64,000 bases of DNA from Bombiscardovia asteroides_K. GTDB taxonomy: Bacteria; Actinomycetota; Actinomycetes; Actinomycetales; Bifidobacteriaceae. This document shows positions 22,626 through 31,946 of this stretch, piece after piece; the first letter of the stretch is position 1, and every line of letters begins with the position of its first letter. The translations under genes and the position numbers were made by a program. The stretch covers positions 1,116,001-1,180,000 of the forward strand of contig NZ_CP181447.1 in NCBI RefSeq assembly GCF_048001765.1, read 5' to 3'. The notes under the pieces were generated by a model. It saw nothing but the letters and a program-made list of their open reading frames with translations. It was not told the origin of the DNA and ran no database searches.

Positions 22626-23249
22626 TCACTCGCCCTGGGCGTCTGCCTCCGGAGCAGCTTCTGCATCAGCCTGTTCGGTCGCCTCGGTGGGGGTCTCCAG
22701 GCTTTCCTCCTTGGGGATCTCAACGGAGACGATGGAGTCCTCCATGTCGTCGATGATCAGCTCGGAGCCTTCTGGCAGCTTGATATCCTTGGCCAGGATC
22801 TTGTCACCCTCGGACAGGCCCTCCACGCTGATGTCGATACGCTCGGGCAGGTTGGACACGTCGGCCCGAACCTGCAGGTTCTGGGTGTCGATCAGGGCCA
22901 CGGCAGCGCCCTTGGTCTCGCCGCTGACAAAGACGGGCACCTCCACGGTGACCTTCTCGCCGGCGCGGACCTCATAGAAGTCGATGTGCTCCACCTGGCG
23001 CTTGACCGGGTTGCGCTGCACGTCCTTGACCACGGCTGTCTTGGTCTGCCCGCCGAAACTGATGGAGAAGAGGGCGTTGGCGCGGCGCAGGGCCAGCGTG
23101 GTCTCGCGCATGGGCAGCTTGATGTAGTCGGGCTGAGCGCCGCCGGCGTAGATGGTGGCTGGAATCTGCTGGGCCACGCGCATGCGGCGTGCCGCTCCCT
23201 TGCCGAATTGGTCGCGGACTTCGCCCTCGAGCTTAATTGTGTTAGCCAT
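22626..23249 (-). CDS. rplY: 50S ribosomal protein L25/general stress protein Ctc
   Basis: A 207-aa L25 of the long (TL5/Ctc) type that binds 5S rRNA. The N-terminal L25 domain spans about 1-95 (RRMRVAQQIPATIYAGG) and the C-terminal beta domain about 100-180 (EHIDFYEV, EVPVFVSGETKGA). A Glu/Ala-rich tail follows. Start chosen at MANTIKLEGEVRD, which is conserved and has AAGGAAG upstream; the frame continues upstream as non-coding sequence. Ends in its own terminator, so it is likely monocistronic. Confidence 0.95.
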   Translation of the reverse strand: MANTIKLEGEVRDQFGKGAARRMRVAQQIPATIYAGGAQPDYIKLPMRETTLALRRANALFSISFGGQTKTAVVKDVQRNPVKRQVEHIDFYEVRAGEKVTVEVPVFVSGETKGAAVALIDTQNLQVRADVSNLPERIDISVEGLSEGDKILAKDIKLPEGSELIIDDMEDSIVSVEIPKEESLETPTEATEQADAEAAPEADAQGE

Positions 23250-23482
23250 GTTGGCTTCCTTCCTTGAGTGGTTCCTCAAGACCGACCTGGGCCGGTCCTG
23301 GCGCATCGCCGCGTCGGATTCCGGACCGCCAAAGGAAAGGCCGCCGATGATCCAGCCGAGTCGATAACGGAGGCCGTGCGGTCTCCCTCGCCAAAGCAAC
23401 GTGCCTACTCTAGCACCGGGCCCGCCCTTCTCCAAGTGGGCGGCTATTCTGGACATATCCCGCGATTATTGAAGGAGACAAC

Positions 23483-25492
23483 GTGTCGTTACTAGCATCG
23501 GTCAAATCTTTTGTGGCACACCAGGTGGGTCATGGGGAGGGACCGACTGGCGAGGAGGCCGCGGATCCATCAGGTGCCGCCAAGGAAGCCCTCGCCCTGC
23601 CCAATACGCATTTCTGGTCAGCTGACTACGCCACCACCACGCGCATGGATCCGGCCTCGGGACTGCTTTCGGCCACCACCGCCGGCATGGGTCCGGTTCC
23701 TGACGACATGACCGTCTACGACATCTACGCCGACCGGGCCCGCCGCACCCCCGACCAGCCGGTTCTGCACTTTGCAGAGAACGGCAGCTGGACCTACCGT
23801 ACCGGCCGAGAGATCCTGCACGACATCAGGACCACCGCCAAGGGCTTTTTGCACTACGGGCTGAAGAAGGGCGATGCCGTGGCCTTCATGTGCAGGACCA
23901 GCTACGAGTGGGACATCGTGGATGCCGCGGTCCTGTCCATCGGCGGGGTCATCGCCACCATCTACGACACCGATTCGGCCGAACAGATCCGATTCATCGT
24001 CAACAACTCCGACGCCAGGCTGCTGGTGGTGCAGACCGCCGAGATGCGGGCCAAGGCCGAGGGGGCCGACAAGGAGTGCCCCACTCTGGAGCGGATTGCA
24101 TGCCTGGAGTCCGGTGCCCTGCAGGAGTTGCAGGCCTATGGGGAGTCGGTCAGCGACGCCGAACTCGACGAGCGGATCAACTCCATCCGTAAGACCGACC
24201 TCTGCTCCATCGTCTACACCTCCGGTTCCACTGCAGCGCCCAAGGGCGTGGAGATGACCCATGAGCATTACTGCCAGCTGGCCAGGAACCTGAACGCCTT
24301 CATCCCCAATCTGACCCACGATCCGGATGGCTCCATCCTGCTCTTCCTGCCCCAGGCCCATACCTTCGCCCGGGCCATCAGCTACGGTGTGGTCTACGGG
24401 ACCATGCACGTCTACATCTCCTCCGGACTGGCCACCCTGCTGTCCGACCTGCAGGAGTCCAAGCCCACGGTGATCATCGGCGTACCCAGGGTCTTCGAGA
24501 AGGTCTACAACGCCGCCTCCCAAAAGGCCGGGCACGGCATCAAGGGCAGGATCTTCAACGGAGCGGCACGGGCGGCACGCACCTACATGGAGGACATCTC
24601 CCGCCAGGGCTGGCCGACCAAGCGCAGCGCCTTGCGGCGAGCCTTCTACGACCCGCTGGTTTATTCTTCCCTGCGCCAGGTCCTGGGCGGACGGGCCAAG
24701 TGGATCGTCTCAGGAGGCGCTCCCCTGGACCCGGAGCTGCTGGGGTTCTTCCGCGGATCCAATGTTCCGGTCTATGAGGGCTACGGCCTGACCGAGACCA
24801 CCGCGCCCTGCGCCTTCAACCCCCTGGGCACCCCCTACCACAGAGGCTCGGTGGGCATCCCCTTCCCGGGATTCACCATCCGCATCGCCTCGGACGGCGA
24901 GGTGCAGATCAAGGGCGTCTGTGTGTTCCACCGCTACCACAAGAATGAGGAGGCCACTCGCGATTCCTTCACCGAGGACGGCTGGTATGCCACCGGCGAT
25001 CTGGGACGGCTCTCCCGTGATGGCTTCCTCTTCCTGACAGGGCGCAAGAAGGACCTGATCATCACAGCAGGAGGCAAGAACGTCTCACCCAGGCCTATCG
25101 AGGAGGTCATCGAGCGTTCCGAGATCGTCTCCCAGGCCCTGGTTCTGGGCGACAAGCGCCCCTTCATTTCAGCACTGGTCACCCTGAATGAGACCGCTTT
25201 ACGGCCCTGGCTGGCCTCCAAGGGACTGGATCGGAACATGTCGCTGCAGGAGGCGTCGCAGAACGCCGTGGTCCGGGCCGAGGTCCAGGAGTATGTGGAC
25301 CGGGCCAACGAGGGCGTCTCCCGGGCCGAATCGGTGCGCAAGTTCATCATCCTGCCCGAGGAGTTCACCCAGGACAACGGACTGATGACACCATCCATGA
25401 AGGTGATCCGGCCCAAGGTCATCGAGCGCTACGCCGACCTGCTCAACACCCGGATGTATACAGCCAGGCGCACCCCGGCACCCCGCCGCTGA
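23483..25492 (+). CDS. Long-chain acyl-CoA synthetase (AMP-forming)
   Basis: A 669-aa ANL-superfamily ligase, FadD15-like: ATP-dependent activation of fatty acids to acyl-CoA. The phosphate-binding motif is YTSGSTAAPKGVEMTH near residue 245; the A5 motif is YEGYGLTETTAPC; the A7/A8 region is WYATGDLGRLSRDGFLFLTGRKKD; the C-terminal lysine segment is MTPSMKVIRPKV. Starts with GTG, preceded by GAAGGAGAC. Convergent with era, only 6 bp apart and with no terminator visible between them. Bifidobacteria lack beta-oxidation, so a role in lipid remodelling or fatty-acid uptake is more likely (inference). Confidence 0.92.
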   Translation: MSLLASVKSFVAHQVGHGEGPTGEEAADPSGAAKEALALPNTHFWSADYATTTRMDPASGLLSATTAGMGPVPDDMTVYDIYADRARRTPDQPVLHFAENGSWTYRTGREILHDIRTTAKGFLHYGLKKGDAVAFMCRTSYEWDIVDAAVLSIGGVIATIYDTDSAEQIRFIVNNSDARLLVVQTAEMRAKAEGADKECPTLERIACLESGALQELQAYGESVSDAELDERINSIRKTDLCSIVYTSGSTAAPKGVEMTHEHYCQLARNLNAFIPNLTHDPDGSILLFLPQAHTFARAISYGVVYGTMHVYISSGLATLLSDLQESKPTVIIGVPRVFEKVYNAASQKAGHGIKGRIFNGAARAARTYMEDISRQGWPTKRSALRRAFYDPLVYSSLRQVLGGRAKWIVSGGAPLDPELLGFFRGSNVPVYEGYGLTETTAPCAFNPLGTPYHRGSVGIPFPGFTIRIASDGEVQIKGVCVFHRYHKNEEATRDSFTEDGWYATGDLGRLSRDGFLFLTGRKKDLIITAGGKNVSPRPIEEVIERSEIVSQALVLGDKRPFISALVTLNETALRPWLASKGLDRNMSLQEASQNAVVRAEVQEYVDRANEGVSRAESVRKFIILPEEFTQDNGLMTPSMKVIRPKVIERYADLLNTRMYTARRTPAPRR

Positions 25493-25498
25493 GCACGA

Positions 25499-26452
25499 TC
25501 AGAACCCCAGGCGCTCCAGCTGCTTGGGGTCGGTCTGCCAGTTGCGGGCCACCTTGACGTGCAGATCCAAGCGGACCTTACGACCCATGGTCCGGTTGAC
25601 GGCGGTGCGTAGCTTCTTCTTCACCCGGACCAGGTGCTCGGCTCCCCGCCCGATGACGATGGGCTTCTGCGAATCGCGCTCTACGTAGATACCTATATGG
25701 ACAGTGTCGCGCCCGCCCTCCGGATCCGGCTCGATGGACTCCACACGGACAGCCAGGGAGTGCGGCAGCTCGTCGTCGAGCTCCTCCAGGTAGGCTCCGC
25801 GGACCAGCTCGGCGATCATGTCCTCGGGACGCTCCTCGGTCAGCTGGTCATCCGGGTAGAGCTGAGGGCCCTCTGGCATGGCATCCATCAACACCTGGGC
25901 CACCTCGTCCACATTGTCAGCCTTCAGGGCGCTGACCGGAACAATCTGGGAGAAGTCGGCGAAGGCGCCAATCTCAAGGAGCTTGTCCACCAGTTGCCCC
26001 TTGCTCAGCTGGTCAATCTTGGTCACTACGGCGATCAAGGGCTTTCGCCAGACCCACTTGCCGTCCTTGTCCTTGCGGGCGAAATCGGACCGCAGCCGAC
26101 TGAGAATGCGACGGTCGCCAGGGCCGATGGCCTGGTCGGCAGGCAGCAGAAAGGCAATGGCATCCACGTCCGACAGGGAGGCTTCCACCACATCATTGAG
26201 CCGCTGGCCCAGCAGGGTGCGCGGACGGTGAATGCCTGGGGTATCAACTAGGACCACCTGGGCTTCGGGACGGGTCATGATCCCCCGGATGGCCTTGCGG
26301 GTGGTCTCCGGCCGGGAGGAGGCGATGGCGATGGGCCTGCCCACCAGGGCGTTCATGAGCGTGGACTTGCCCACATTGGGTCGGCCCACTACTGCCACGA
26401 ATCCCGATCGGTGGACCGGTGCCTTGGCCTCGCTCTGTTCTTCCTTGGTCAT
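25499..26452 (-). CDS. era: GTPase Era
   Basis: 16S rRNA-binding GTPase required for 30S maturation, 317 aa. G1 is GRPNVGKST at residues 23-31, G3 DTPGIHRP, G4 TKIDQL, G5 VSALKADN; the C-terminal KH domain contains IVIGRGAEHLVRVKKKLR. Its ATG overlaps the stop of the CorC-like gene by 4 bp (ATGA), so the two are coupled. Last gene of a run (phoH-ybeY-corC-era) that is conserved in many bacteria and centred on 16S rRNA 3'-end maturation. Confidence 0.97.
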   Translation of the reverse strand: MTKEEQSEAKAPVHRSGFVAVVGRPNVGKSTLMNALVGRPIAIASSRPETTRKAIRGIMTRPEAQVVLVDTPGIHRPRTLLGQRLNDVVEASLSDVDAIAFLLPADQAIGPGDRRILSRLRSDFARKDKDGKWVWRKPLIAVVTKIDQLSKGQLVDKLLEIGAFADFSQIVPVSALKADNVDEVAQVLMDAMPEGPQLYPDDQLTEERPEDMIAELVRGAYLEELDDELPHSLAVRVESIEPDPEGGRDTVHIGIYVERDSQKPIVIGRGAEHLVRVKKKLRTAVNRTMGRKVRLDLHVKVARNWQTDPKQLERLGF

Positions 26453-27861
26453 GAGTTCTCCTGACTGTCCTGATCGGGTTGGTCCCTGTCGGCCTGTTCG
26501 TCTTCCTGCTCGGCACCGTCCTCCAGGGCGATGCTGGATCCGTTGGCCGGCTCGACCTCAATGGTGGCGATCTTCTTGCGGCGGCCGACCGCTTCGCCCG
26601 CAGTCAGCCTGATTCCCCGGGTCACCGCCGATGAACCTGAGACCGGTACGGAGCCCAGCAGCTTGGTCAACAGGCCATAGACCGTATCCACGTCGTCCTC
26701 GTCGATGGTGATCTCGTAGAGCTCCTCCAGGTCGGCGATGGGCGTGCGGACCGGCAGTTGCCAGGTGTGCGGGCCGATCTGCTTGGGCTCGTCGTGCTGG
26801 ACCCGGTCATGCTCGTCCTCCAGCTCGCCCACAATCTGCTCGATGGCGTCCTCAATGGTGACCAGGCCGGCGATGCCCCCATACTCGTCCACAACCACGG
26901 CCAGGTGGTGGCGGGAACGTTGCATGTAGTGGAAGAGATCGTCCACCGGCTTGGACTCAGGCACCAGGACAGGTCGACGGATGATGGAGGCGACCGATCT
27001 GTCGCCCTTGCGGTTGAAGGCCAGGGCTCGGACCACGTCCTTCAAATAGACGATGCCGACCAGGTCATCCACGTCGTCCCCAATGGCGGGAATGCGGGAG
27101 AACCCAGACCGGGAGAAGAGCTTCAGGGCTGAGTCCAGGCTGGCATCCTTGGAGATGCAGATCATGTCGGTGCGAGGGACCATGATCTCGCGGGTCAGCG
27201 TGGTCGACAGGGTCAACACGTTCTTCAGCATCTCGGAAATTTCAGGATCGAAGGCACCGGCCTCCACCAGCTGGTCGACCATGGCCCGACCCTGTTCAAT
27301 CTGGATTTTCTCCAGCTCCTCGTCGTCGGAAAGATCGCCACGATGGTTTTTACGGGCACTGGCTTCAGCCTGTCGCCGACGCTTGAAGGGAGTCAGAAGA
27401 ACGGCCAGCCCGACCAGGCGCACATGCTTGAGCAATGCTTCCATGGGCTGACGGGAACGCCCACGAGGACCCAGGGTGACGGAGACGGCGGCCACCAGGA
27501 TGGCCATGACCACTCCGCACAGCAACTGTTCCCAGAGGGGCAGGCCACCAAGAGCAGCCATGCAGGCCACCAGGACGCCGACCAGGATGTCACAGATGAT
27601 GCGGAAAAAGGCACAGGCACTTCCCGTCACCTGTCGCTGGGAGATCAGACTCTGGGCCCGATGAATGCGGTCAATTCGCTTCATCCTGGAGAACTGGCTG
27701 AGTTCCTGGTCAGTCTGCAGACCCAAAATCAAATTGTTGAGACTGGATCGGGTCACTCGGTTAAGCGCCCCCTGGGCCTCGGCCAGCGCAAGCGAGAGCA
27801 CGACCAGGGCGATGATGGCCAAGGCCATGACCACCATGGCGGCTATGGTCCGCTCATTCAT
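26449..27861 (-). CDS. CNNM/CorC-type CBS-domain membrane protein
   Basis: A hemolysin-C-family (UPF0053) protein of about 470 aa. The N-terminal DUF21 membrane domain has hydrophobic helices at about 5-27, 85-105 and 110-130; a CBS pair follows (MVPRTDMICISKDASLDSAL; SGFSRIPAIGDD; VVVDEYGGIAGLVTIED), then the C-terminal CorC/HlyC domain. Relatives are implicated in magnesium or cobalt efflux. I start it at MNERTIAAMV; the open frame reaches further into ybeY but without membrane-domain sequence. Eight bp overlap with ybeY and 4 bp with era. Confidence 0.88.
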   Translation of the reverse strand: MNERTIAAMVVMALAIIALVVLSLALAEAQGALNRVTRSSLNNLILGLQTDQELSQFSRMKRIDRIHRAQSLISQRQVTGSACAFFRIICDILVGVLVACMAALGGLPLWEQLLCGVVMAILVAAVSVTLGPRGRSRQPMEALLKHVRLVGLAVLLTPFKRRRQAEASARKNHRGDLSDDEELEKIQIEQGRAMVDQLVEAGAFDPEISEMLKNVLTLSTTLTREIMVPRTDMICISKDASLDSALKLFSRSGFSRIPAIGDDVDDLVGIVYLKDVVRALAFNRKGDRSVASIIRRPVLVPESKPVDDLFHYMQRSRHHLAVVVDEYGGIAGLVTIEDAIEQIVGELEDEHDRVQHDEPKQIGPHTWQLPVRTPIADLEELYEITIDEDDVDTVYGLLTKLLGSVPVSGSSAVTRGIRLTAGEAVGRRKKIATIEVEPANGSSIALEDGAEQEDEQADRDQPDQDSQENS

Positions 27862-28408
27862 GGGATTTGCCTCTCTGATGGGCACCACGGCCGTACCGCT
27901 CATAGATCTCCAGAGCATTGGTGGCCCCGGCCGGAAGCGCAGCATCCGCAATGGGTCCCTGGCGCAGGGCCAGGAAGGTCAGAAGCAGCTGGCGTTGCAG
28001 CCCGAACATCTGCGCCTCCTGCTCCCTGCTGGCGTGGTCATATCCCAGCAGGTGCAGAGTGCCATGGATGGCCAGCAGCAGCATCTCCTCCATGGTGGAA
28101 TGGCCGGCAGCCAGAGCCTGCTGGGCCGCCACCCAGGGGCAAATGACGATGTCGCCCAGGATGCCCTCCTGCCGATGGTCCTCGTCGCCGGGACGCAGCT
28201 CATCCATGGGGAAGCTCATGACATCGGTTGGACCGGCCAGATTCATCCACCGCTCATGCAACACGGCCATGGGCTCGGGATCGTTGAAGATGATGGTCAT
28301 GTCGGACTGGGTACTCACCCGCATCTGGTCCAGCACCCATACCCCCAGGTCGGAGAAGGTCTTGGCATCGATCAGCCACTGGGTCTCGTTGGTCACTTCT
28401 ACGCTCAT
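27854..28408 (-). CDS. ybeY: Endoribonuclease YbeY, rRNA maturation factor
   Basis: Zinc metalloprotein of 184 aa for 16S rRNA 3' maturation and 70S quality control. The zinc motif H-x3-H-x5-H is clear in HGTLHLLGYDH, and the SFPMDE strand (DVMSFPMDELRPG) precedes it. The C-terminal 30 residues (rich in Gly, Arg, His) extend beyond the usual family end. Starts 4 bp inside the 3' end of phoH, so it is translated with it. Confidence 0.95.
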   Translation of the reverse strand: MSVEVTNETQWLIDAKTFSDLGVWVLDQMRVSTQSDMTIIFNDPEPMAVLHERWMNLAGPTDVMSFPMDELRPGDEDHRQEGILGDIVICPWVAAQQALAAGHSTMEEMLLLAIHGTLHLLGYDHASREQEAQMFGLQRQLLLTFLALRQGPIADAALPAGATNALEIYERYGRGAHQRGKSHE

Positions 28409-29604
28409 GCCTGCTCCCGTCCCCGACTGTGGGCTCGATCGGCGCGATCATAGGCCCGGACAATCTGCCCGACCAGCCGATTGCGCACCACGTCGGCCGC
28501 CTGCAGGTGCACGAAGGCGATATCATCAATGCCGTGCAGTACCTGTTCGATGGTCGCAAGACCAGATGCGGGCCCACCCAAATCCACCTGGGTGACGTCG
28601 CCGGTGATGACCATCTTGGTGTTGAAGCCCAGGCGGGTCAGGAACATCTTCATCTGCCTGCGCGTGGTGTTCTGCGCCTCGTCCAGGATGACAAAGGCAT
28701 CGTTCAGGGTGCGCCCGCGCATGTATGCCAACGGGGCCACCTCGATGGTCTCATCGGCCAGAAGACGGTGGAGCCTTGAGGTGCCCAGCATGTCAGCCAG
28801 TGCATCGTAGAGGGGCCGCAGGTAGGGGTCGACCTTCTCATTGAGGGTGCCGGGGAGGAAGCCCAGGCTCTCCCCCGCCTCCACGGCAGGCCTGGTCAGA
28901 ATGATGCGCCCGATACTCCCGGCCCGGAATTCCTGAACGGCCTTGGCCACCGCCAGATAGGTCTTGCCGGTGCCGGCCGGACCGATGCCAAAGGTAATGG
29001 TATGTGTTTCTATGGCGGCCACGTAGGCGGACTGGCCGGCGGTCTTGGGCCGAATTGGGCCCTTGGAGGCCTGGGTCAGGGGGCGGCGACGAAGAGCAGC
29101 AGGAGCTGCCTGGCGGGGTTGGCCGATGCCTTCCAGGGCGTTGTCCCCCTGCGACGCTGTAATGGCTGTCTCATGATAATTGCGGTCTGCAGAAGCATTA
29201 TCCACAAAAGTACTGCTTGCGGTATTGCGATCCTGAGTTTTGTAGTCTGCAGAGGTTTGGTCCGCAGTATTGCCGTCTGTAATTTTCTGGTCTTCTGAAC
29301 GGGAGTAATCGTCTGCATCGGCGGTCCCCAGGCGGCGATGGTCCAGTATTCGCCCCACCTGATCGGCATCCAGAGGAACCTGATCGGCTGTCTGCATGAG
29401 TTCGGTCAGCAGGTCCCGGATTTGAGCCGCCTGAACGTCTCCTTGCCGGTCCTGTGCCCGCAACATGATCTGGTTGCCACGAACCAGGATGGACACTGCC
29501 GGGAAGGCGCGCCCTATCCTGTCAATGACAGCATCTTCCGGCCCCAGTACCTGAACCGGGTCGATCCCCTTCGGAATCTCCAGGGTTCGCGTAGTTACCG
29601 CCAC
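28405..29604 (-). CDS. PhoH-family ATPase (YbeZ type)
   Basis: A 399-aa PhoH-like NTPase. The N-terminal domain (about 1-95) resembles the KH-like region of YbeZ; the ATPase (about 185-390) has Walker A GPAGTGKT at 208-215, RPAVEAGESLGFLPG, Walker B FVILDEAQN near 304-311, and the ITGDVTQVD sensor. Between the two, residues about 97-158 form a low-complexity Asp/Asn/Thr/Ala/Ser-rich linker with loosely repeated NTAD, TSAD and NASAD units, encoded by DNA visibly richer in A+T than its surroundings. It precedes ybeY, its usual partner. Confidence 0.92.
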   Translation of the reverse strand: MAVTTRTLEIPKGIDPVQVLGPEDAVIDRIGRAFPAVSILVRGNQIMLRAQDRQGDVQAAQIRDLLTELMQTADQVPLDADQVGRILDHRRLGTADADDYSRSEDQKITDGNTADQTSADYKTQDRNTASSTFVDNASADRNYHETAITASQGDNALEGIGQPRQAAPAALRRRPLTQASKGPIRPKTAGQSAYVAAIETHTITFGIGPAGTGKTYLAVAKAVQEFRAGSIGRIILTRPAVEAGESLGFLPGTLNEKVDPYLRPLYDALADMLGTSRLHRLLADETIEVAPLAYMRGRTLNDAFVILDEAQNTTRRQMKMFLTRLGFNTKMVITGDVTQVDLGGPASGLATIEQVLHGIDDIAFVHLQAADVVRNRLVGQIVRAYDRADRAHSRGREQA

Positions 29605-29644
29605 GGATTCCCTTCCTGCACGATGACGATGGTGAACACGTGCC

Positions 29645-29992
29645 TCACTCGGGCAGCACCTGTCCGGTCAGGACGTGGGCGTGGACATGGAAGACCGACT
29701 GGCCGGCATCCTCCCCTGTGTTGAAAATCAGCCGGTAGGCTCCGTGGAAGTCATGGTCGGCGATCTGCTGCGCTACCTGGACGATGTGGGCCAGAGTTTG
29801 AGGATCGGCCTTGGCCAATTCGGCCACGGAAGCGTAGTGGTGACGCGGAACGATCAGAACATGGACGGCTGCCTTGGGGTTGGCATCCTTGAAAGCGTAG
29901 ACGGTCTCATCCTCATAGACCTTTTCGCTTGGAACCTCCCCCGCCACGATTCTGCAGAAAATGCAGTCCTCCTGTCGATCGTCATCGCTCAT
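29645..29992 (-). CDS. HIT-family nucleotide hydrolase
   Basis: A 115-aa histidine-triad protein, HinT-like purine nucleoside phosphoramidase. Zinc-type N-terminus DCIFCRIVAGEVPSEKVYED, then VHVLIVPRHHYAS, and catalytic triad HVHAHVL near the C-terminus. I place the start at MSDDDRQEDCIF because GGAGGAG lies just before it; an in-frame ATG 84 bp upstream would add an unsupported leader. It lies between rsmE (80 bp upstream) and phoH (40 bp downstream) on the same strand. Confidence 0.92.
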   Translation of the reverse strand: MSDDDRQEDCIFCRIVAGEVPSEKVYEDETVYAFKDANPKAAVHVLIVPRHHYASVAELAKADPQTLAHIVQVAQQIADHDFHGAYRLIFNTGEDAGQSVFHVHAHVLTGQVLPE

Positions 29993-30072
29993 GACCACTC
30001 CTCCACTGTTTGCTGACAATGCTGTTTTCGTTGTTTCCATCTTATGGGCGAGGATGTATATTGCGCGCGACT

Positions 30073-30873
30073 TCATGCGCTGGGCTCAGGGGCTTCGGAC
30101 TGCCAGCGACCCAGCATGTCCGCCAGCAGGGTCAGGGCCACAGGTCCGGCCAGGGCTGCCCGGAGGATGTTGCCGCCCAACCGAACTGCCAGGCCCCCCT
30201 CCCTCATCATGGTCTGAACCTCCTGATCGGCAATCCCTCCTTCCGGACCCACAACCACAGCAACAGGCGAGCTCGCTGGAAGCTTGTCTACGCGCTTGCG
30301 GACAGCATCCCATCCAAGGTCGGCGTCCTGGTGCAGTACCAGCACCAGACCTCCCTGGTCGGTCGCCTTCCGGCACCAGGAGGCAAGACCCCGGCTGTCC
30401 ACCTTGTCCAGCAGTCGAGGACGGTAGGCCCTCCGGCTCTGCTCAGTTGCTGCATCCAATGTGGCCTGCCAGTGCCGATCGTTGCGGCCGGGCCGCCATT
30501 TGGCTATGGATCGGTCGGCCTGCCAGGGCATGACCTGATCAACTCCGATTTGGGTAGCCATGTCGATGGCCTGCTCGTCCCTGCCGCCCTTGGCCAGGGC
30601 CTGAACAAGTATCAGTTCCTTCTCGGGAGGCGCCTGGCGGCCTACAGCGGTGACCTCCACCAGGCCGGTCGAAGCATCCCTGACCAGGGCGCTGATGCGC
30701 AGTCCGTCTCCGTCTGATAGATCCAGCTGGTCCCCGTTCTTCAGCCTCATGGAGCCCAGGGCATGGCGACGGATGTGCTCGGGCAGGGTCAGGCGCCAGC
30801 CGGTATGAAGCTCATCGCTGGCCAGCGGGGAGTCATCGTGGTCGGGATCCAGCAGAAAGAGGGGTGCAGTCAT
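30073..30873 (-). CDS. rsmE: 16S rRNA (uracil-1498-N3) methyltransferase
   Basis: SPOUT-fold SAM methyltransferase of 266 aa modifying U1498. N-terminal PUA-like domain HIRRHALGSMRLKNGDQLDLSD; catalytic knot region LVQALAKGGRDEQAIDMATQIGVDQV, EQSRRAYRP, and the glycine-rich VVVGPEGGIADQEVQ plus LGGNILRAA near the C-terminus. Full length for the family. First gene of the minus-strand rRNA-maturation run; its promoter lies in the about 120 bp shared with tRNA-Leu on the other strand. Confidence 0.95.
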   Translation of the reverse strand: MTAPLFLLDPDHDDSPLASDELHTGWRLTLPEHIRRHALGSMRLKNGDQLDLSDGDGLRISALVRDASTGLVEVTAVGRQAPPEKELILVQALAKGGRDEQAIDMATQIGVDQVMPWQADRSIAKWRPGRNDRHWQATLDAATEQSRRAYRPRLLDKVDSRGLASWCRKATDQGGLVLVLHQDADLGWDAVRKRVDKLPASSPVAVVVGPEGGIADQEVQTMMREGGLAVRLGGNILRAALAGPVALTLLADMLGRWQSEAPEPSA

Positions 30874-30992
30874 GGTGTTAGGCTACAGCCCGCCGCCGAA
30901 AAGGACCCTCCCGTGACGACACGCTCCCTCAACCGCCCAGTGCGCAATATCGTCTGAGATGCTATTATTGTCTCCGTTGCGATTACGCACCT

Positions 30993-31081
30993 GTCCGGGT
31001 GGCGGAATGGTAGACGCGCTAGCTTGAGGTGCTAGTGCCTATATATATACAGGCGTACGGGTTCAACTCCCGTTCCGGACA
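30993..31081 (+). tRNA. tRNA-Leu (anticodon GAG)
   Basis: An 89-nt class II tRNA. The acceptor arm GTCCGGG pairs with TCCGGAC (one G-U), D-arm TGGCGGAATGGTAGACGC, anticodon stem CTAGC/GCTAG with loop TTGAGGT giving GAG, a long variable arm TGCCTATATATATACAGGC, and T-arm ACGGGTTCAACTCCCGT. CCA is not encoded. A possible -10 TATTAT lies about 25 bp upstream. Codes for CUC/CUU leucine. The 3' end opens into the AT-rich accessory pocket, which makes it a plausible integration site. Confidence 0.97.
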
Positions 31082-31096
31082 CTTCTTATCTAAACT

Positions 31097-31116
31097 AATG
31101 CCTCTGTAGGGGCATT
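31097..31116 (+). terminator. Hairpin 3' of tRNA-Leu, possible terminator
   Basis: Arms AATGCCTC and GGGGCATT (one T-G pair) with a TGTA loop, 15 bp after the tRNA. The following ATGCTACTACATTG is only weakly T-rich, so termination is plausible but not certain. Confidence 0.45.
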
Positions 31117-31166
31117 ATGCTACTACATTGCCTTCCAGAATTGTGTTGGCACGTCCTTAGAAAAGT

Positions 31167-31203
31167 ATGGTTGATGACCCCCCCCCCCTATGGCATCAAC
31201 CAT
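31167..31203. repeat. Inverted repeat enclosing an 11-C homopolymer
   Basis: Perfect 10-bp arms ATGGTTGATG and CATCAACCAT flank a 17-nt loop that contains C x 11 (31178-31188). No open frame is preserved across it. As RNA it would form a stem with a C-rich loop (plus) or G-rich loop (minus). Confidence 0.75.
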
Positions 31204-31946
31204 GTCCGCATAGACATCCCAGGCGATGGGCCGCCAGAGCGTACACGACTTGAGGTTACACTACCTTTACGTCGGCCCCGCTACCCACCATCAGGCTCGC
31301 TGCAGTATGCCGAGGTCATGGATCAACGTTCCTGGGTATCCCGACGACGACATCCCAGACAGCGGGGAATCAGTCGCCACCCTTGGTTGGAGAGCGGACA
31401 TGGCACATTTAACCACCTTCAAGGCTACCGGTGAACAATAGCGCATCCAGAACGTACCTACGATGAGAGTTTTAATAAGGTCGTCGAGACCTAGAGGAAC
31501 ACACCCCACCGCGCATCCCTCCCATCTTGGTAGTTCCCACATTTTTGGCCATTATTTGAATGGCCGACCTGTCAGCCTTCACCAGATACCGGCTGAAAAC
31601 CCCTGATCCACCCTCGTGTTATCCCCGATGTTTAGCAGGCCGATACCCTAACAGGCTTCGCCACCTTCCTCTCGAAATATCAGGTGAGACTGGCCACTAT
31701 CGACGTGAGTCCACGACCGTCAAATTTTTTGCACTACATGAAAACCCGACTGGCTTCACTCCTATTACGAACCACAAGCATAATATTCTCACCAATCAAC
31801 ACAAAAGCAATGGCGGCATATGCTGGCGATTAACAAATCAAGAACGATTCCATACAAACAGTTCTCCACACAAAAGCAGAAACTCAATCATTGGCGCTCG
31901 CGAAAGAGGAAAAGTGACATGTTCAATATAATGAAAAAGGAGAATC

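Noticed and set aside
31560..31931. A 123-codon plus-strand frame, and a minus-strand frame over about 31.45-31.7 kb resembling a transposase remnant
   Set aside because: The resemblance (FSRYLVKADRSA) is too short to assign; no terminal inverted repeats were found.
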